Positions 16,829 to 25,951 of a DNA stretch of 64,000 bases are shown here, piece by piece (position 1 is the stretch's first letter; every line of letters begins with the position of its first letter). The stretch comes from DASPNM01 sp035626515 (GTDB lineage Bacteria; Bacteroidota; Bacteroidia; Chitinophagales; Chitinophagaceae). A program made the position numbers and the translations under genes. The stretch is taken from contig DASPNM010000029.1 of the NCBI GenBank assembly GCA_035626515.1, forward strand, positions 62,001 to 126,000. The letters are read 5' to 3'. The notes under the pieces were generated by a model that was not told where the DNA came from, ran no database searches, and saw only the letters and a list, made by a program, of their open reading frames with translations.

Positions 16829-17398
16829 ATGCTTTCGCCCCATTTCGATCCCTTTCCTGAACTCGCTACGAAGCGACTTCGGCTGCGACGCCTGGTCCGC
16901 GAGGACGCCAGCGAACTTCTTTTCCTTCGTTCCGACCCACGGGTCATGCGTTTCATAGCCCGTGAGCCGGCCAAAGCAGTGGAAGAGGTCGAAGTTTTCA
17001 TCGGTAAGGTCAATGAAAACTTAAAATCCAATGAAGCGGTCATGTGGGCAATTGCTTTATCCGCACAGCCATCAACCCTGATCGGCACCATCACCCTGTG
17101 GCAGATCCAGCGGGACAACTACCGGGCGGAGCTGGGTTATATGTTGCACCCGGATCACTGGGGGAAAGGGCTGATGACTGAGGCGATTTACCGGGTTACG
17201 GACTATGGCTTCGGAATGCTTGGACTGCACAGCATCGAGGCCCGCGCGGATCCCAACAATACTGCTTCCATACGGTTGCTGGAAAAGACGGGATTCATAA
17301 AGGAAGGTTATTTCCGCGAAGATTATTTCTTCCGCGGGAAATTTCTGGATACAGCCGTTTATTCGCTTCTGGCTCCGGCAAGCCAGCCTGGATTATAA
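16829..17398 (+). CDS. RimJ/RimL-type GNAT acetyltransferase
   Basis: A 189-residue acetyltransferase. LATKRLRLRRLVREDASELL is the usual N-terminal strand-helix, AELGYMLHPDHWGKGLMTEA is motif A, and GLHSIEARADPNNTASIRLLEKTGF is the C-terminal signature of the RimJ/RimL group. Members acetylate ribosomal-protein N-termini or small amines; the real substrate is unknown. No operon partners. Confidence 0.88.
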   Translation: MLSPHFDPFPELATKRLRLRRLVREDASELLFLRSDPRVMRFIAREPAKAVEEVEVFIGKVNENLKSNEAVMWAIALSAQPSTLIGTITLWQIQRDNYRAELGYMLHPDHWGKGLMTEAIYRVTDYGFGMLGLHSIEARADPNNTASIRLLEKTGFIKEGYFREDYFFRGKFLDTAVYSLLAPASQPGL

Positions 17399-17471
17399 AA
17401 ATTTTCACGTTCCGCATGCATACAATAACTTCAATTTCAAGTCCAGTTACAGGCACCAGGAATACGACTTT

Positions 17472-18587
17472 ATGCTGAAACTGATCTTTGTCTTTTTTCC
17501 GGCCTTATTGTCATTGCTTTCCCGCGATAGCGCGGGACTTGAATGCAGTCCCATGACACGCACGGAAAAGATCTACGACGGTCCTTACGTAAGTTACCGC
17601 GCAGACCAGGTCTTTGTGCAGTACGTTATCGACAACAACGGTGCCCTCCAAGTGAAGACCGATAGCTTCCCGGTGCGGGACAAAGCCTCCATTCGTTTAC
17701 GTGTCGGTACTGACGTGCCGGGTGAAACCTTCACCGTTTACCTGAAAGACAAGCTGCGAAATGAGAAGCCGGAATACCGGCGGGTGGAACGGCAGTTTGT
17801 AATCTCCGATATTGAAGGAAACTTCAGCGCCCTCCGCCGCCTGCTGATTGCCGGCGGGGTCATCGACTCGGCTTTCAAGTGGACGTTTGGCGACGGACAC
17901 CTCGTGCTCGGTGGAGATTTCGTGGACCGGGGTCAGCACGTCACCGAAGTGTTGTGGCTGGTCTATTCACTGGAGGAACAAGCTGACCGAGCCGGCGGGC
18001 ATGTGCATTTCATCCTGGGGAATCATGAGATCATGAATCTCAGTGGCGACCTCCGTTACGTACACAACAAATACTTTACGGCTGCGAACCTGATAGGGAA
18101 GCACTATTTGCAGTTTTTCGCTGAAGACAGCGAATTCGGTCGCTGGCTACGCACCAAGAATATCGTGGAAAAAGTCGGCAACCACCTCTACGCGCATGGG
18201 GGAATTTCCGCCGAAGTAAACCGGCTCGGTTTGACCGTGTCTCAGCTCAACGAGCTGGCGCGGCCATTTTACCACGACAGCACCTACGTATTTCCCGATC
18301 CGCGGCTGGATACGATCATGGCCGAGCTGGGACCATTCTGGTACCGCGGTTATTATGCCGGCACACCTCGTGCAACACAGCAGACAGTGGACAGCAGCGT
18401 CGCGCTTTTCGGAGTCCGGCAGATCGTTACCGGACACACGGTGGTGGGCGACAGCGTGAGCACCTGGTTCGACCGGAAAGTGATCAACACCGACGTGCCG
18501 CACATCAGAGGGATTTCGGAAGCGCTGTACGTCGAAGGAAACAATTATTTCCGGGTGTTACCCGACGGCACCAGGAAACCGCTTTGA
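17472..18587 (+). CDS. Secreted metallophosphoesterase, Shewanella-like phosphatase type
   Basis: A 371-residue calcineurin-like phosphatase with an N-terminal signal peptide (about 1-22). The metal-binding motifs are SDIEGN (first motif, normally GDxHG; the His is Glu here), GGDFVDRG, and GNHEIMNLSGD, with a later GHTVVGDS. The insert DLRYVHNKYF after GNHE is typical of the Shewanella-like (SLP) group. It would act in the periplasm as a protein or small-molecule phosphatase. The D-x-E form of the first motif is, as I recall, common among Bacteroidota members, but I could not check it. Confidence 0.85.
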   Translation: MLKLIFVFFPALLSLLSRDSAGLECSPMTRTEKIYDGPYVSYRADQVFVQYVIDNNGALQVKTDSFPVRDKASIRLRVGTDVPGETFTVYLKDKLRNEKPEYRRVERQFVISDIEGNFSALRRLLIAGGVIDSAFKWTFGDGHLVLGGDFVDRGQHVTEVLWLVYSLEEQADRAGGHVHFILGNHEIMNLSGDLRYVHNKYFTAANLIGKHYLQFFAEDSEFGRWLRTKNIVEKVGNHLYAHGGISAEVNRLGLTVSQLNELARPFYHDSTYVFPDPRLDTIMAELGPFWYRGYYAGTPRATQQTVDSSVALFGVRQIVTGHTVVGDSVSTWFDRKVINTDVPHIRGISEALYVEGNNYFRVLPDGTRKPL

Positions 18588-18612
18588 TTTTCTCAGGTAT
18601 CCTGCGATCCGC

Positions 18613-18620
18613 TACATTTG
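18613..18620 (+). promoter_or_regulatory. -7 promoter box of the DHFR-like gene
   Basis: TACATTTG matches TAnnTTTG, 17 bp before the ATG at 18638. Supports ATG 18638 over the upstream in-frame start at 18584. Confidence 0.55.
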
Positions 18621-18637
18621 TTTCAGGAATTTTTTTC

Positions 18638-19174
18638 ATGCGCAAACTGCTTGCGGGCTTTGCCACCAGCATTGACGGATTTATCCGGGGACCCCAGGGG
18701 GAACTTGATTGGATCGTATACGACCACGAGCAGTTCCGGGAGCTGGAAAAGCAATGGGCGGAGACAGATGCGATGTTCCATGGCCGGGTGACCTACGAGG
18801 AAGCAATGAGGATGCAGGAGGGAAAGAGAAAAAAAGCGGCCAATCCGTTCGCCCACATGAAACACTATGTTTTTTCCACAACACTTAGTTCGGTCGCGGA
18901 AGGTTTCACGCTCGTTTGCGGCAACATCGTGGAGGAAGTCCGGCGGATTAAGTCTGAACCCGGAAAAAACATCGCGGTTTTCGGTGGCGCTTCCCTGCTT
19001 TCCTCGCTGCTTCGCTATGGGCTGGTGGATGAGCTGGTGCTGGCAATTTGCCCGGTAATCCTGGGAGCAGGCACACCGTTTTTCAGCAATATCGACCGGC
19101 GACTGAATTATGTGCTGCGCGAATCCCGCTCATATCCTTCAGGGCTGGTGCAGCTCACGTACGTTACGAAATAA
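18638..19174 (+). CDS. Dihydrofolate-reductase-family protein (RibD C-terminal-like)
   Basis: A 178-residue cytoplasmic reductase-like protein. LLAGFATSIDGFIRGPQGELDW is the N-terminal strand with the substrate loop. AMFHGRVTYEEAM and IAVFGGASLLSSLLRYGLVDEL are the nucleotide-binding segments of the RibD_C/DHFR-like fold. Members are NADPH reductases of mostly unknown substrate; this is not the essential FolA. It ends 6 bp before hutI and is likely co-transcribed with it. The -7 box at 18613 would drive both. Confidence 0.85.
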   Translation: MRKLLAGFATSIDGFIRGPQGELDWIVYDHEQFRELEKQWAETDAMFHGRVTYEEAMRMQEGKRKKAANPFAHMKHYVFSTTLSSVAEGFTLVCGNIVEEVRRIKSEPGKNIAVFGGASLLSSLLRYGLVDELVLAICPVILGAGTPFFSNIDRRLNYVLRESRSYPSGLVQLTYVTK

Positions 19175-19180
19175 TTCAGC

Positions 19181-20410
19181 ATGCCAGTTATCCGAATCGG
19201 CAACATAAGGCAACTCGTGGGGACTTTTCCCGGAGAGAAGCCATTACGCGGGAGCGAGCTTTCTTCACTGCCTTCGATCAACAATGCATATCTGGTTGTA
19301 GAGGATGGGATCGTTGCGGATTTCGGGGAAATGACCGCGTTCCCGGGCGGAGATTTTCTGGATGCATCCGGGAAATTCCTGCTTCCCTGCTGGTGCGATT
19401 CTCATACTCACCTGGTATTTGCGGCCAGCCGTGAAGCAGAATTTGTCGATAAGATCCGCGGCATGAGTTACGCGGAGATCGCTGCCCGGGGCGGGGGAAT
19501 CCTGAACTCGGCACGCGCGGTGCAGCAGGCCAGCGAAGACGAACTTTTTCGAATCTCCTGGGAACGCCTTGAGGAACTCGCACGACTCGGCACAGGAGCC
19601 GTGGAGATCAAAAGCGGATATGGGCTTACTCCCGAAGCGGAACTGAAAATGCTGCGGGTGATCCGCAGGCTGAAGGAACGCTCGCAGCTACTGATCCGGG
19701 CAACCTTCCTCGGCGCGCACAGCTATCCGCTCGAGTTTCGCGAAAACCACCAGGGCTATATTGACCAGATCATTCGTGACATGCTTCCTGTGATCGCCCG
19801 GGAAAAACTCGCCGATTATGTGGACGTTTTTTGTGAAACGGGCTTTTTTTCCGCGACAGAAACAGAAACGATTCTTCGCGCTGCCCTGGAATACGGGTTG
19901 CGGCCGAAACTGCACACGAACCAGATGACCTCGATCGGAGGAATTGAGGTGGCTGCCCGCCTGAATGCGATTTCGGCCGACCACCTCGAGACAATGAGCG
20001 AGGAGGAGATCGAAATACTTGCCGCGTCCGAGACCATAGCGACCGTGTTGCCGACCGCTGCATTTTTTCTCCGCATGCCTTTCCAACCCGCCCGCAGACT
20101 GGTTGACGCGGGAGCAGCACTCGCCATTGCTTCGGATTATAACCCGGGTTCCTCACCCAGCGGCAACATGAACCTGGTTGTTTCCATGGCCTGCATCGGT
20201 CTGCGCCTGCGGCCGGAAGAAGCTGTAAACGCCGCAACGGTCAACGGCGCCTGCGCGATGGGGGTCCAGAAAGAAGCCGGCAGCATTACCGTCGGCAAAA
20301 AAGCCAACATCATTCTGACTCGCCCCATACCCTCACTGGCTTACCTGCCTTATTGCTTCGGATCCAACCTGATTGAAAATGTGATGATCAACGGGCATTG
20401 GATTCACTGA
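19181..20410 (+). CDS. hutI: Imidazolonepropionase
   Basis: A 409-residue metal-dependent amidohydrolase that opens imidazolone-propanoate to N-formimino-L-glutamate, the third step of histidine degradation. The metal motif HTH is at residues 75-77 (CDSHTHLVFAASRE), followed by the family segments EIAARGGGI, EIKSGYGL, GAHSYP and the late DYNPGSSPSGN. Length is normal. The DHFR-like gene precedes it by 6 bp. It converges with the membrane glycosyltransferase gene, overlapping it by 7 bp. Confidence 0.96.
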   Translation: MPVIRIGNIRQLVGTFPGEKPLRGSELSSLPSINNAYLVVEDGIVADFGEMTAFPGGDFLDASGKFLLPCWCDSHTHLVFAASREAEFVDKIRGMSYAEIAARGGGILNSARAVQQASEDELFRISWERLEELARLGTGAVEIKSGYGLTPEAELKMLRVIRRLKERSQLLIRATFLGAHSYPLEFRENHQGYIDQIIRDMLPVIAREKLADYVDVFCETGFFSATETETILRAALEYGLRPKLHTNQMTSIGGIEVAARLNAISADHLETMSEEEIEILAASETIATVLPTAAFFLRMPFQPARRLVDAGAALAIASDYNPGSSPSGNMNLVVSMACIGLRLRPEEAVNAATVNGACAMGVQKEAGSITVGKKANIILTRPIPSLAYLPYCFGSNLIENVMINGHWIH

Positions 20411-21903
20411 TCTTTTCGAAACAGCACCCAGCTGTCGTTTACCGTTGGCTTTCCCCGGGAGTGCAGCATCCCGTTCAACTTCCACAAAATGGATGAAGAA
20501 TACGCGACCGGCCGGAAACCGAGCGAGTCGAGCAGGCTGAATTGCGTTTTGATCTCGTTGAACGTAGTGGCGAAATAAGCTCCGTTGGGCAGCTTTGCAA
20601 TGGAATCGGAAATCGTTAGCTCCCGCAGGGTGAATCCCTGAACTCCCTTCTGATAAAAGCGCATAGGTACGCCCGACATGGTTTCATAAGGCGAGCGGTA
20701 AAGACAATACACGGTCTGACCGCTTTCATTGAATTTTTTTCGCAGCTTGTTTCCGAAGTGGACAGTCTGCGAGTACGGCACCAGCATGAATGCCCCAAGC
20801 AGCGCCACGTTTACGACCACAGTGAGGATGAGCAGGACCTTCAGCACCGGTCGGACGCGCGACCGGAAAGCAGGCAGCAGGTAGGGAATGCTCCACCCGG
20901 CCAGCAGGGGCAGCGCGGGAAAAACAGGGTAGAGAAACCGTTCTTCCTTGTGCCCGACAAGGCTGTGCCCGATCACGAACAGCGCCACTCCGAGAAAAAT
21001 CGGATGGAGGGGATTCCGAAACCACCCGATCAGGATAATTCCAAACAACACCAGGCTGAACGGCGGAGCGGTGATCACGGCGGAAAGCGTGCCGACGTAT
21101 CGGAGGAAACTCTGATGCCCGTAATCGGAGGACTTCCCTTTCACGATGTTGTGGTGAAAATGTTCGAATGGAGTAAAGACCCATTGCTCATAAAAGCGCG
21201 AGTCGAGATAAAAATTCAGCAACAGTCCTGCGGCAAAGCCAAGAGCAAGCGGCCCAAGGTTCGGGTGTTTTTTTTCTGCGAACAGGATCCATATTCCTAC
21301 GCCGATCAGCGCCAGGGCGATCTGGTAACGGAAATAAAACCCAAGTGCGAAAAGAAAACCTACGAAAAGGATCATTCCGAACCGCGAACGGTTCCTGCTT
21401 TCCGCATCATACAGCGCCAACGCCACCAGGAAAAAAAGACCTGCCATCATCTCGGAGCTGTAGAGGGTGCGCGTGTACGGAAACATCCAGGAGAAATTCA
21501 GAATAAGCAGCACCCAATACAATACCCGGCGGTGACCGCGATGAAAGAAATATAAGGCTGCCAGGTTGAAGGCGGCAAACATAATCGCGCCGAGGAGGAT
21601 TCTCAGGATGGTGAGTTGCGCATAGGGATCATCGATCCCGAGCGCTCCGCAAAATTGCCGGAACGTGGAGAACAAATAAACCTGGGCTGTAGGCCGCAGC
21701 TGTTCACGTAGCTCTACCGCGTAATCGGCCGCGTGTTCTTCCCCAAGCTGATAAGAGGAAAATTCAATGATAGAAAAATGCTGATCGAAGGTGGAAAACC
21801 CGATTGCGGTTACCGAAGTCGCGAGCTGTACGATCAGCCCGGCGGCCAGGATCCACTGCAACTTCTGGTCGCCGGCAATCAGTTTTCTGAATTGAAGGAA
21901 CAT
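20404..21903 (-). CDS. Multi-pass membrane glycosyltransferase (GT-C fold, GT22-like)
   Basis: A 499-residue protein with about ten membrane segments. A short N-terminal cytoplasmic stretch precedes the first helix. The first periplasmic loop holds FDQHFSIIEFSSYQLG, which resembles the [DE]EHF-type catalytic loop of GT22/Alg9 mannosyltransferases and related GT39 enzymes. The C-terminal ~150 residues form a soluble domain. Such enzymes transfer a sugar from a polyprenyl-phosphate donor to glycans or proteins. The acceptor is unknown and no partner genes are adjacent. A -7 box lies 12 bp upstream. Confidence 0.65.
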   Translation of the reverse strand: MFLQFRKLIAGDQKLQWILAAGLIVQLATSVTAIGFSTFDQHFSIIEFSSYQLGEEHAADYAVELREQLRPTAQVYLFSTFRQFCGALGIDDPYAQLTILRILLGAIMFAAFNLAALYFFHRGHRRVLYWVLLILNFSWMFPYTRTLYSSEMMAGLFFLVALALYDAESRNRSRFGMILFVGFLFALGFYFRYQIALALIGVGIWILFAEKKHPNLGPLALGFAAGLLLNFYLDSRFYEQWVFTPFEHFHHNIVKGKSSDYGHQSFLRYVGTLSAVITAPPFSLVLFGIILIGWFRNPLHPIFLGVALFVIGHSLVGHKEERFLYPVFPALPLLAGWSIPYLLPAFRSRVRPVLKVLLILTVVVNVALLGAFMLVPYSQTVHFGNKLRKKFNESGQTVYCLYRSPYETMSGVPMRFYQKGVQGFTLRELTISDSIAKLPNGAYFATTFNEIKTQFSLLDSLGFRPVAYSSSILWKLNGMLHSRGKPTVNDSWVLFRKDQ

Positions 21904-21914
21904 GCGGGGCGGAA

Positions 21915-21922
21915 CAAATATA
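21915..21922 (-). promoter_or_regulatory. -7 promoter box of the membrane glycosyltransferase
   Basis: The reverse strand reads TATATTTG (TAnnTTTG), 11 bases before the ATG at 21903. With the box at 21992 it makes a divergent promoter pair. Confidence 0.5.
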
Positions 21923-21991
21923 GAGGAAAGCGCACCTTGACGGACGCCGCCGTTTCCCGTCTCGCCGCCTCAGCCGATAATTTTCAAACAA

Positions 21992-21999
21992 TATCTTTG
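21992..21999 (+). promoter_or_regulatory. -7 promoter box of ftcD-hutG
   Basis: TATCTTTG matches TAnnTTTG, 16 bases before the ftcD ATG. Confidence 0.55.
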
Positions 22000-22015
22000 G
22001 CGCAAAACTCCCGGC

Positions 22016-23671
22016 ATGCAGCCCATCATCGAATGCGTTCCGAATTTCAGTGAAGGAAGAGATTCCGGCATTATTCGCCAGATCACCGATCAGATCGAAT
22101 CGGTCGAAGGCGTGCGCCTCCTGAATGTCGATCCGGGGCAGGCGACGAACCGCACCGTCGTCACATTCGTGGGCCATCCCGAAGCAGTGGTCGAAGCGTC
22201 GTTCCTCGCCATTCGCAAGGCGGGCGAACTGATTGACATGAGCCGTCACAGGGGAGCGCATCCCCGCATGGGCGCCACCGATGTTTGTCCTTTCATCCCC
22301 GTTTCCGGGATTACGATGGAGGAAACTGCCGCTTTCGCAAGGCAGCTTGCAGAGCGCGTTGGAAAGGAGCTGGCTATTCCCGTCTATCTGTATGAGGCGG
22401 CGCAGCCTGACAAATCCCGCAGCAACCTGGCGCAGATCCGCGCGGGAGAGTATGAAGGTTTTTTTGAAAAGATAAAAAAGCCGGAGTGGAAACCGGATTT
22501 CGGCCCCGCGGTATTCGATGCCAAACGTGGAGCTACCGTCATCGGCGCGAGAGATTTTCTGGTGGCTTACAACATTAACCTGAATACAACTTCGACCCGA
22601 AGAGCGAATGCAGTCGCCTTCGACGTTCGCGAAGCGGGACGCAGCGTAATGGAAAACGGCGTAAAAGTGAACAAGCCGGGCAGTTTGAAATGTGTAAAAG
22701 CGATCGGCTGGTATATTGAGGAATACGGAATGGCGCAGATCTCTATGAACCTGACAAACCTGAGCGTGACCCCTATCCATATTGCCTTCGACGAGGTGTG
22801 CCGTAAGGCTGAAGCGCGTGGCATCCGCGTGACAGGGAGCGAATTGGTGGGTCTCGTGCCGTTGCAGGCCATGCTGGATGCCGGCAAGTATTTTCTGCGC
22901 AAGCAAAAGCGTTCTACCGGGATTTCCGAGAAGGAGCTCATTCGAATCGCGGTACGCTCACTCGGCCTTGAAGAGCTTTGCCCTTTCAAACCGGAGGAGC
23001 GGATCATCGAGTACATGCTCCGCAAAAAAGAAGACAGTCGCCTTGTCGGTATGCCACTCCGGGACTTTTCCGATATGACGGCAAGCGAGTCGCCGGCTCC
23101 GGGAGGAGGATCCGTGGCGGCTTACCTGGGCGCGCTGGCCGCTTCGCTGGGAGCGATGGTCGCCAATCTTTCCTCGCACAAGAAGGGCTGGGACGAACGC
23201 TGGGAGGAATTCAGCAACTGGGCCGAACAGGGTCAGGCGATAAAGGACGAGCTGCTGCATTTAGTAGATGCGGATACCCGGGCATTCAATCTCGTCATCG
23301 CGGCAATGGGGCTGCCAAAAGGAACGGCCGACGAAGTCGAAACCAGGCAACGCTCCATCCAGGAAGCGACACGCATCGCGATCGAAGTCCCGTTTCGCGT
23401 GATGGAGCAGGCTGCTGCCGCGCTTCCTTTGCTGAAAGCGATGGCGGAAACCGGCAACCCGAATTCGGTCTCCGACGCAGGGGTGGGTGCAGTCTGTGCG
23501 CGCAGCGCAGTGATGGGGGCTTTCATGAACGTGCGCATCAATGCATCCGGTGTCGAGGATAAGGTTTTCGTTGATGAGCTCCTTGCCCGCGGCCGCGAGA
23601 TAGAGAACAAAGCGATAGCTTTGGAATCTGAAATTCTCAAAATTGTCAATGAAAAAATCGGAGCACAGTGA
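22016..23671 (+). CDS. ftcD: Formiminotransferase-cyclodeaminase (glutamate formimidoyltransferase)
   Basis: A 551-residue bifunctional enzyme. Residues about 1-300 form the formiminotransferase (IIECVPNFSEGRD, then HRGAHPRMGATDVCPF and NINLNTTS). It moves the formimino group of formiminoglutamate to tetrahydrofolate. Residues about 335-540 form the cyclodeaminase (SESPAPGGGSVAAYLGALAA, then GNPNSVSDAGVGA), which releases ammonia to give 5,10-methenyl-THF. Both halves look intact. The hutG ATG lies inside its last codons (overlap 23 bp), so the two are translationally coupled. Confidence 0.94.
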   Translation: MQPIIECVPNFSEGRDSGIIRQITDQIESVEGVRLLNVDPGQATNRTVVTFVGHPEAVVEASFLAIRKAGELIDMSRHRGAHPRMGATDVCPFIPVSGITMEETAAFARQLAERVGKELAIPVYLYEAAQPDKSRSNLAQIRAGEYEGFFEKIKKPEWKPDFGPAVFDAKRGATVIGARDFLVAYNINLNTTSTRRANAVAFDVREAGRSVMENGVKVNKPGSLKCVKAIGWYIEEYGMAQISMNLTNLSVTPIHIAFDEVCRKAEARGIRVTGSELVGLVPLQAMLDAGKYFLRKQKRSTGISEKELIRIAVRSLGLEELCPFKPEERIIEYMLRKKEDSRLVGMPLRDFSDMTASESPAPGGGSVAAYLGALAASLGAMVANLSSHKKGWDERWEEFSNWAEQGQAIKDELLHLVDADTRAFNLVIAAMGLPKGTADEVETRQRSIQEATRIAIEVPFRVMEQAAAALPLLKAMAETGNPNSVSDAGVGAVCARSAVMGAFMNVRINASGVEDKVFVDELLARGREIENKAIALESEILKIVNEKIGAQ

Positions 23672-24746
23672 GACGGCACACAAGCTGCACCAGGTGCGGC
23701 ATCTGAAGGTTTATAATAAACCCGATGTTCTTTCGCTCACCCGCCTTCGCCGCTACGAAACAAAGCTGGGCGAACGCATCCAGGTCTGCACCGAAGGACG
23801 CGACCTGGAAAGTTTTCTTGCTTCCTCCGGCGCGCGTTTTGTTTTGTTTGGAATTCCGGAAGATCTCGGCGCAAAGGGAAATTTCGGGATCGGGGGGACC
23901 GACACGCTGTGGATCCCGTTTTTGCAGTGCTTTCTCAACATCCAGAGCAATGATTTTTTCGACGGCAGCGAATTACTGCTGATCGGGCATTTCGATTTCG
24001 GCGACCTCCAGTATCTCATTGACACCACTGCGCGCAGGGAAGATGAGAAGATAGATGCTTACCGCCATGCCGTTGCCACCATAGATGAAGAAGTGGAGGA
24101 GCTCGTGAAGCTCGTCACTGCACACCGCAAGATCCCAATTGTGGTGGGAGGCGGGCACAACAATTCTTACCCGCTTATTAAAGGCGCAGCGAAAGGATGG
24201 CACAAGGCGGGGGTGATCCCGCTGCCCCAGATCAACTGCATCAATCTCGACGCGCATGCCGACTACCGGCCGCTAGAGGGCCGGCACAGCGGAAATGCAT
24301 TTCGCTACGCGGAGGAGGATGGCTACCTTCAGAAATACTGTGTGATCGGGTTGCACGAAAATTACCTGCCGCAGAACGTCTGGACCGACATCGTGAACAA
24401 TCCCTTCATTGACTGCATCACTTTCGAAGACATTTTCGTACACGAAAAAAGAAGCTTCATCCAGTCCGTCGCACATGCGACCGGGTTTACGGAGGATACG
24501 CTTACAGGACTTGATGTGGATTTGGATGGAATTCAGAATACCCTCAGCAGCGCAATGACACCGGTCGGCATTCAGCCTTTGCATGCACGACAATTCATCT
24601 CATTTGCCGCTTCCGACAGCAAGCCAGCTTACCTGCACATTTGCGAGGGTGCCACGCGTCTGGCCGACGGGCGCACCGATGCCACAAGCGGCAAGCTGAT
24701 CAGCTACCTGGTGAGCGATTTCGTAAAGTCGATGCAGGCCCGCTGA
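23649..24746 (+). CDS. hutG: Formimidoylglutamase-like protein, arginase/ureohydrolase family
   Basis: A 365-residue member of the arginase family. Metal-binding motifs are GGGHNN, NLDAHADYRP and GLDVDLDGIQN. In a histidine-degradation context this fits formimidoylglutamase, which hydrolyses N-formiminoglutamate to glutamate and formamide. The substrate is inferred from context and family, and agmatinase-like activity cannot be excluded. ATG 23649 is preferred to a TTG two codons upstream. It overlaps the 3' end of ftcD by 23 bp. The C-terminal 40 residues are longer than in classical HutG, as seen in other Bacteroidota. Confidence 0.8.
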   Translation: MKKSEHSETAHKLHQVRHLKVYNKPDVLSLTRLRRYETKLGERIQVCTEGRDLESFLASSGARFVLFGIPEDLGAKGNFGIGGTDTLWIPFLQCFLNIQSNDFFDGSELLLIGHFDFGDLQYLIDTTARREDEKIDAYRHAVATIDEEVEELVKLVTAHRKIPIVVGGGHNNSYPLIKGAAKGWHKAGVIPLPQINCINLDAHADYRPLEGRHSGNAFRYAEEDGYLQKYCVIGLHENYLPQNVWTDIVNNPFIDCITFEDIFVHEKRSFIQSVAHATGFTEDTLTGLDVDLDGIQNTLSSAMTPVGIQPLHARQFISFAASDSKPAYLHICEGATRLADGRTDATSGKLISYLVSDFVKSMQAR

Positions 24747-24757
24747 ACACAATCCAC

Positions 24758-24765
24758 TATTTTTG
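24758..24765 (+). promoter_or_regulatory. -7 promoter box of the PHP-domain gene
   Basis: TATTTTTG matches TAnnTTTG, 21 bases before ATG 24787. It overlaps the alternative TTG start at 24763 and so rules it out. Confidence 0.55.
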
Positions 24766-24786
24766 GCGGCTGTCATCATTCTCCTC

Positions 24787-25938
24787 ATGATCCGCATACT
24801 CGGTGGTGCATTGAAAGTTTTCGGCTTCCTGCTGCTGACTATCCTCCTCTGGCCTTACTTTCTCAGCAGGCATTACGACTATCGCCCGCACGGACCTTTT
24901 CGCGGCGAGAGTTGGTACAACCCTTACGCGGGGGCAGGAGACAGATGGCAGAAAGCAAACTTTCACGCGCATTCGCGTGCCTGGCTCGGACTCACCAACG
25001 GCCATTTCACTGCGGATTCGGTTTATTCGAAATATGTTGCGCTTGGGTACGACGTGCCCACCGTTTCGAATTACCAAAAGCTGAGTGCGCTTCCTAACAC
25101 CAACCAGCCGAATTACGTGCCTGTTTATGAGCACGGCTATAACACTACCAAGACACACCAGCTGGTGATCGGAGCACGAAGAGTCAGCTTTTACGACCTC
25201 GTACCGTACCAGAGCCTCGACAACAAGCAATACGTAATCGAACTGCTCGGAAAGACCGCCGAACTCATTTGCATCAATCATCCTTCGATCCGGAATGGCT
25301 ACCGGGAGGCGGAGCTGAAAAAGCTTACCGGTTACCAGCTGGTAGAGGTATTGAATCGCGGCCGCAGCTTTGAAGGGCGGTGGGACGTAGCGCTTTCCGC
25401 GGGGCATCCGGTCTGGGCCCTGGGAAACGACGACAGCCACGACATTGCGCGCCCCTGGGAAACGGGTTCGAGCTGGACGATGATCAACAGTCCAACAAAC
25501 CGTGCTGACGATATTTACGCAGCGCTGCGTGCGGGGCGTTCCTACATCGTACGCGGGGAAGGCGCGATTAATAAATATTACCTGACACGCTCGGAAGTCC
25601 GCGGAGACTCACTGCATCTTTCTTTTTCCGGAAAACCCAAAGAGATTCGGCTCATTGGGCAGGATGGACGTCAGCTACGTTCCTGGAAAGACACGTCGGA
25701 CGCCGTTTATGAGTTGCAGGAATCAGACAGCTATGTCAGGGCGGCTGCGTATTACGGTGATTTCGACATCCTGCTCAATCCCGTACTGCGTTACGATGGA
25801 AAAGGGACTCCGCAAAACACCCTCACGGCTGAAGGGAATGCCCTAAAAACGTTTGCAGCCCGGACATTGGTGGTGCTCACCTGGCTAGCGCTCTTCTGGT
25901 TGTTTTATGTTCGCCGCTGGTGGAAAGCGCGGCGCTGA
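24787..25938 (+). CDS. PHP-domain (CehA/McbA-like) membrane-anchored hydrolase
   Basis: A 383-residue protein with a membrane segment at each end (about 4-22 and 358-378) and a PHP-type metal-hydrolase domain between them. Metal-site motifs are ANFHAHSRAW, CINHPS and ALGNDDSHD. The second half (about 265-335) is a beta domain. PHP-type hydrolases act on phosphoesters or related bonds; the substrate is unknown. Orientation of the two anchors suggests the catalytic domain is periplasmic. It follows hutG but has its own -7 box. Confidence 0.72.
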   Translation: MIRILGGALKVFGFLLLTILLWPYFLSRHYDYRPHGPFRGESWYNPYAGAGDRWQKANFHAHSRAWLGLTNGHFTADSVYSKYVALGYDVPTVSNYQKLSALPNTNQPNYVPVYEHGYNTTKTHQLVIGARRVSFYDLVPYQSLDNKQYVIELLGKTAELICINHPSIRNGYREAELKKLTGYQLVEVLNRGRSFEGRWDVALSAGHPVWALGNDDSHDIARPWETGSSWTMINSPTNRADDIYAALRAGRSYIVRGEGAINKYYLTRSEVRGDSLHLSFSGKPKEIRLIGQDGRQLRSWKDTSDAVYELQESDSYVRAAAYYGDFDILLNPVLRYDGKGTPQNTLTAEGNALKTFAARTLVVLTWLALFWLFYVRRWWKARR

Positions 25939-25951
25939 TTAAATTTATACG

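Noticed and set aside
20758..21555. 265-codon plus-strand ORF
   Set aside because: Antisense to the membrane glycosyltransferase; composition rich in His/Gln/Lys typical of shadow frames.
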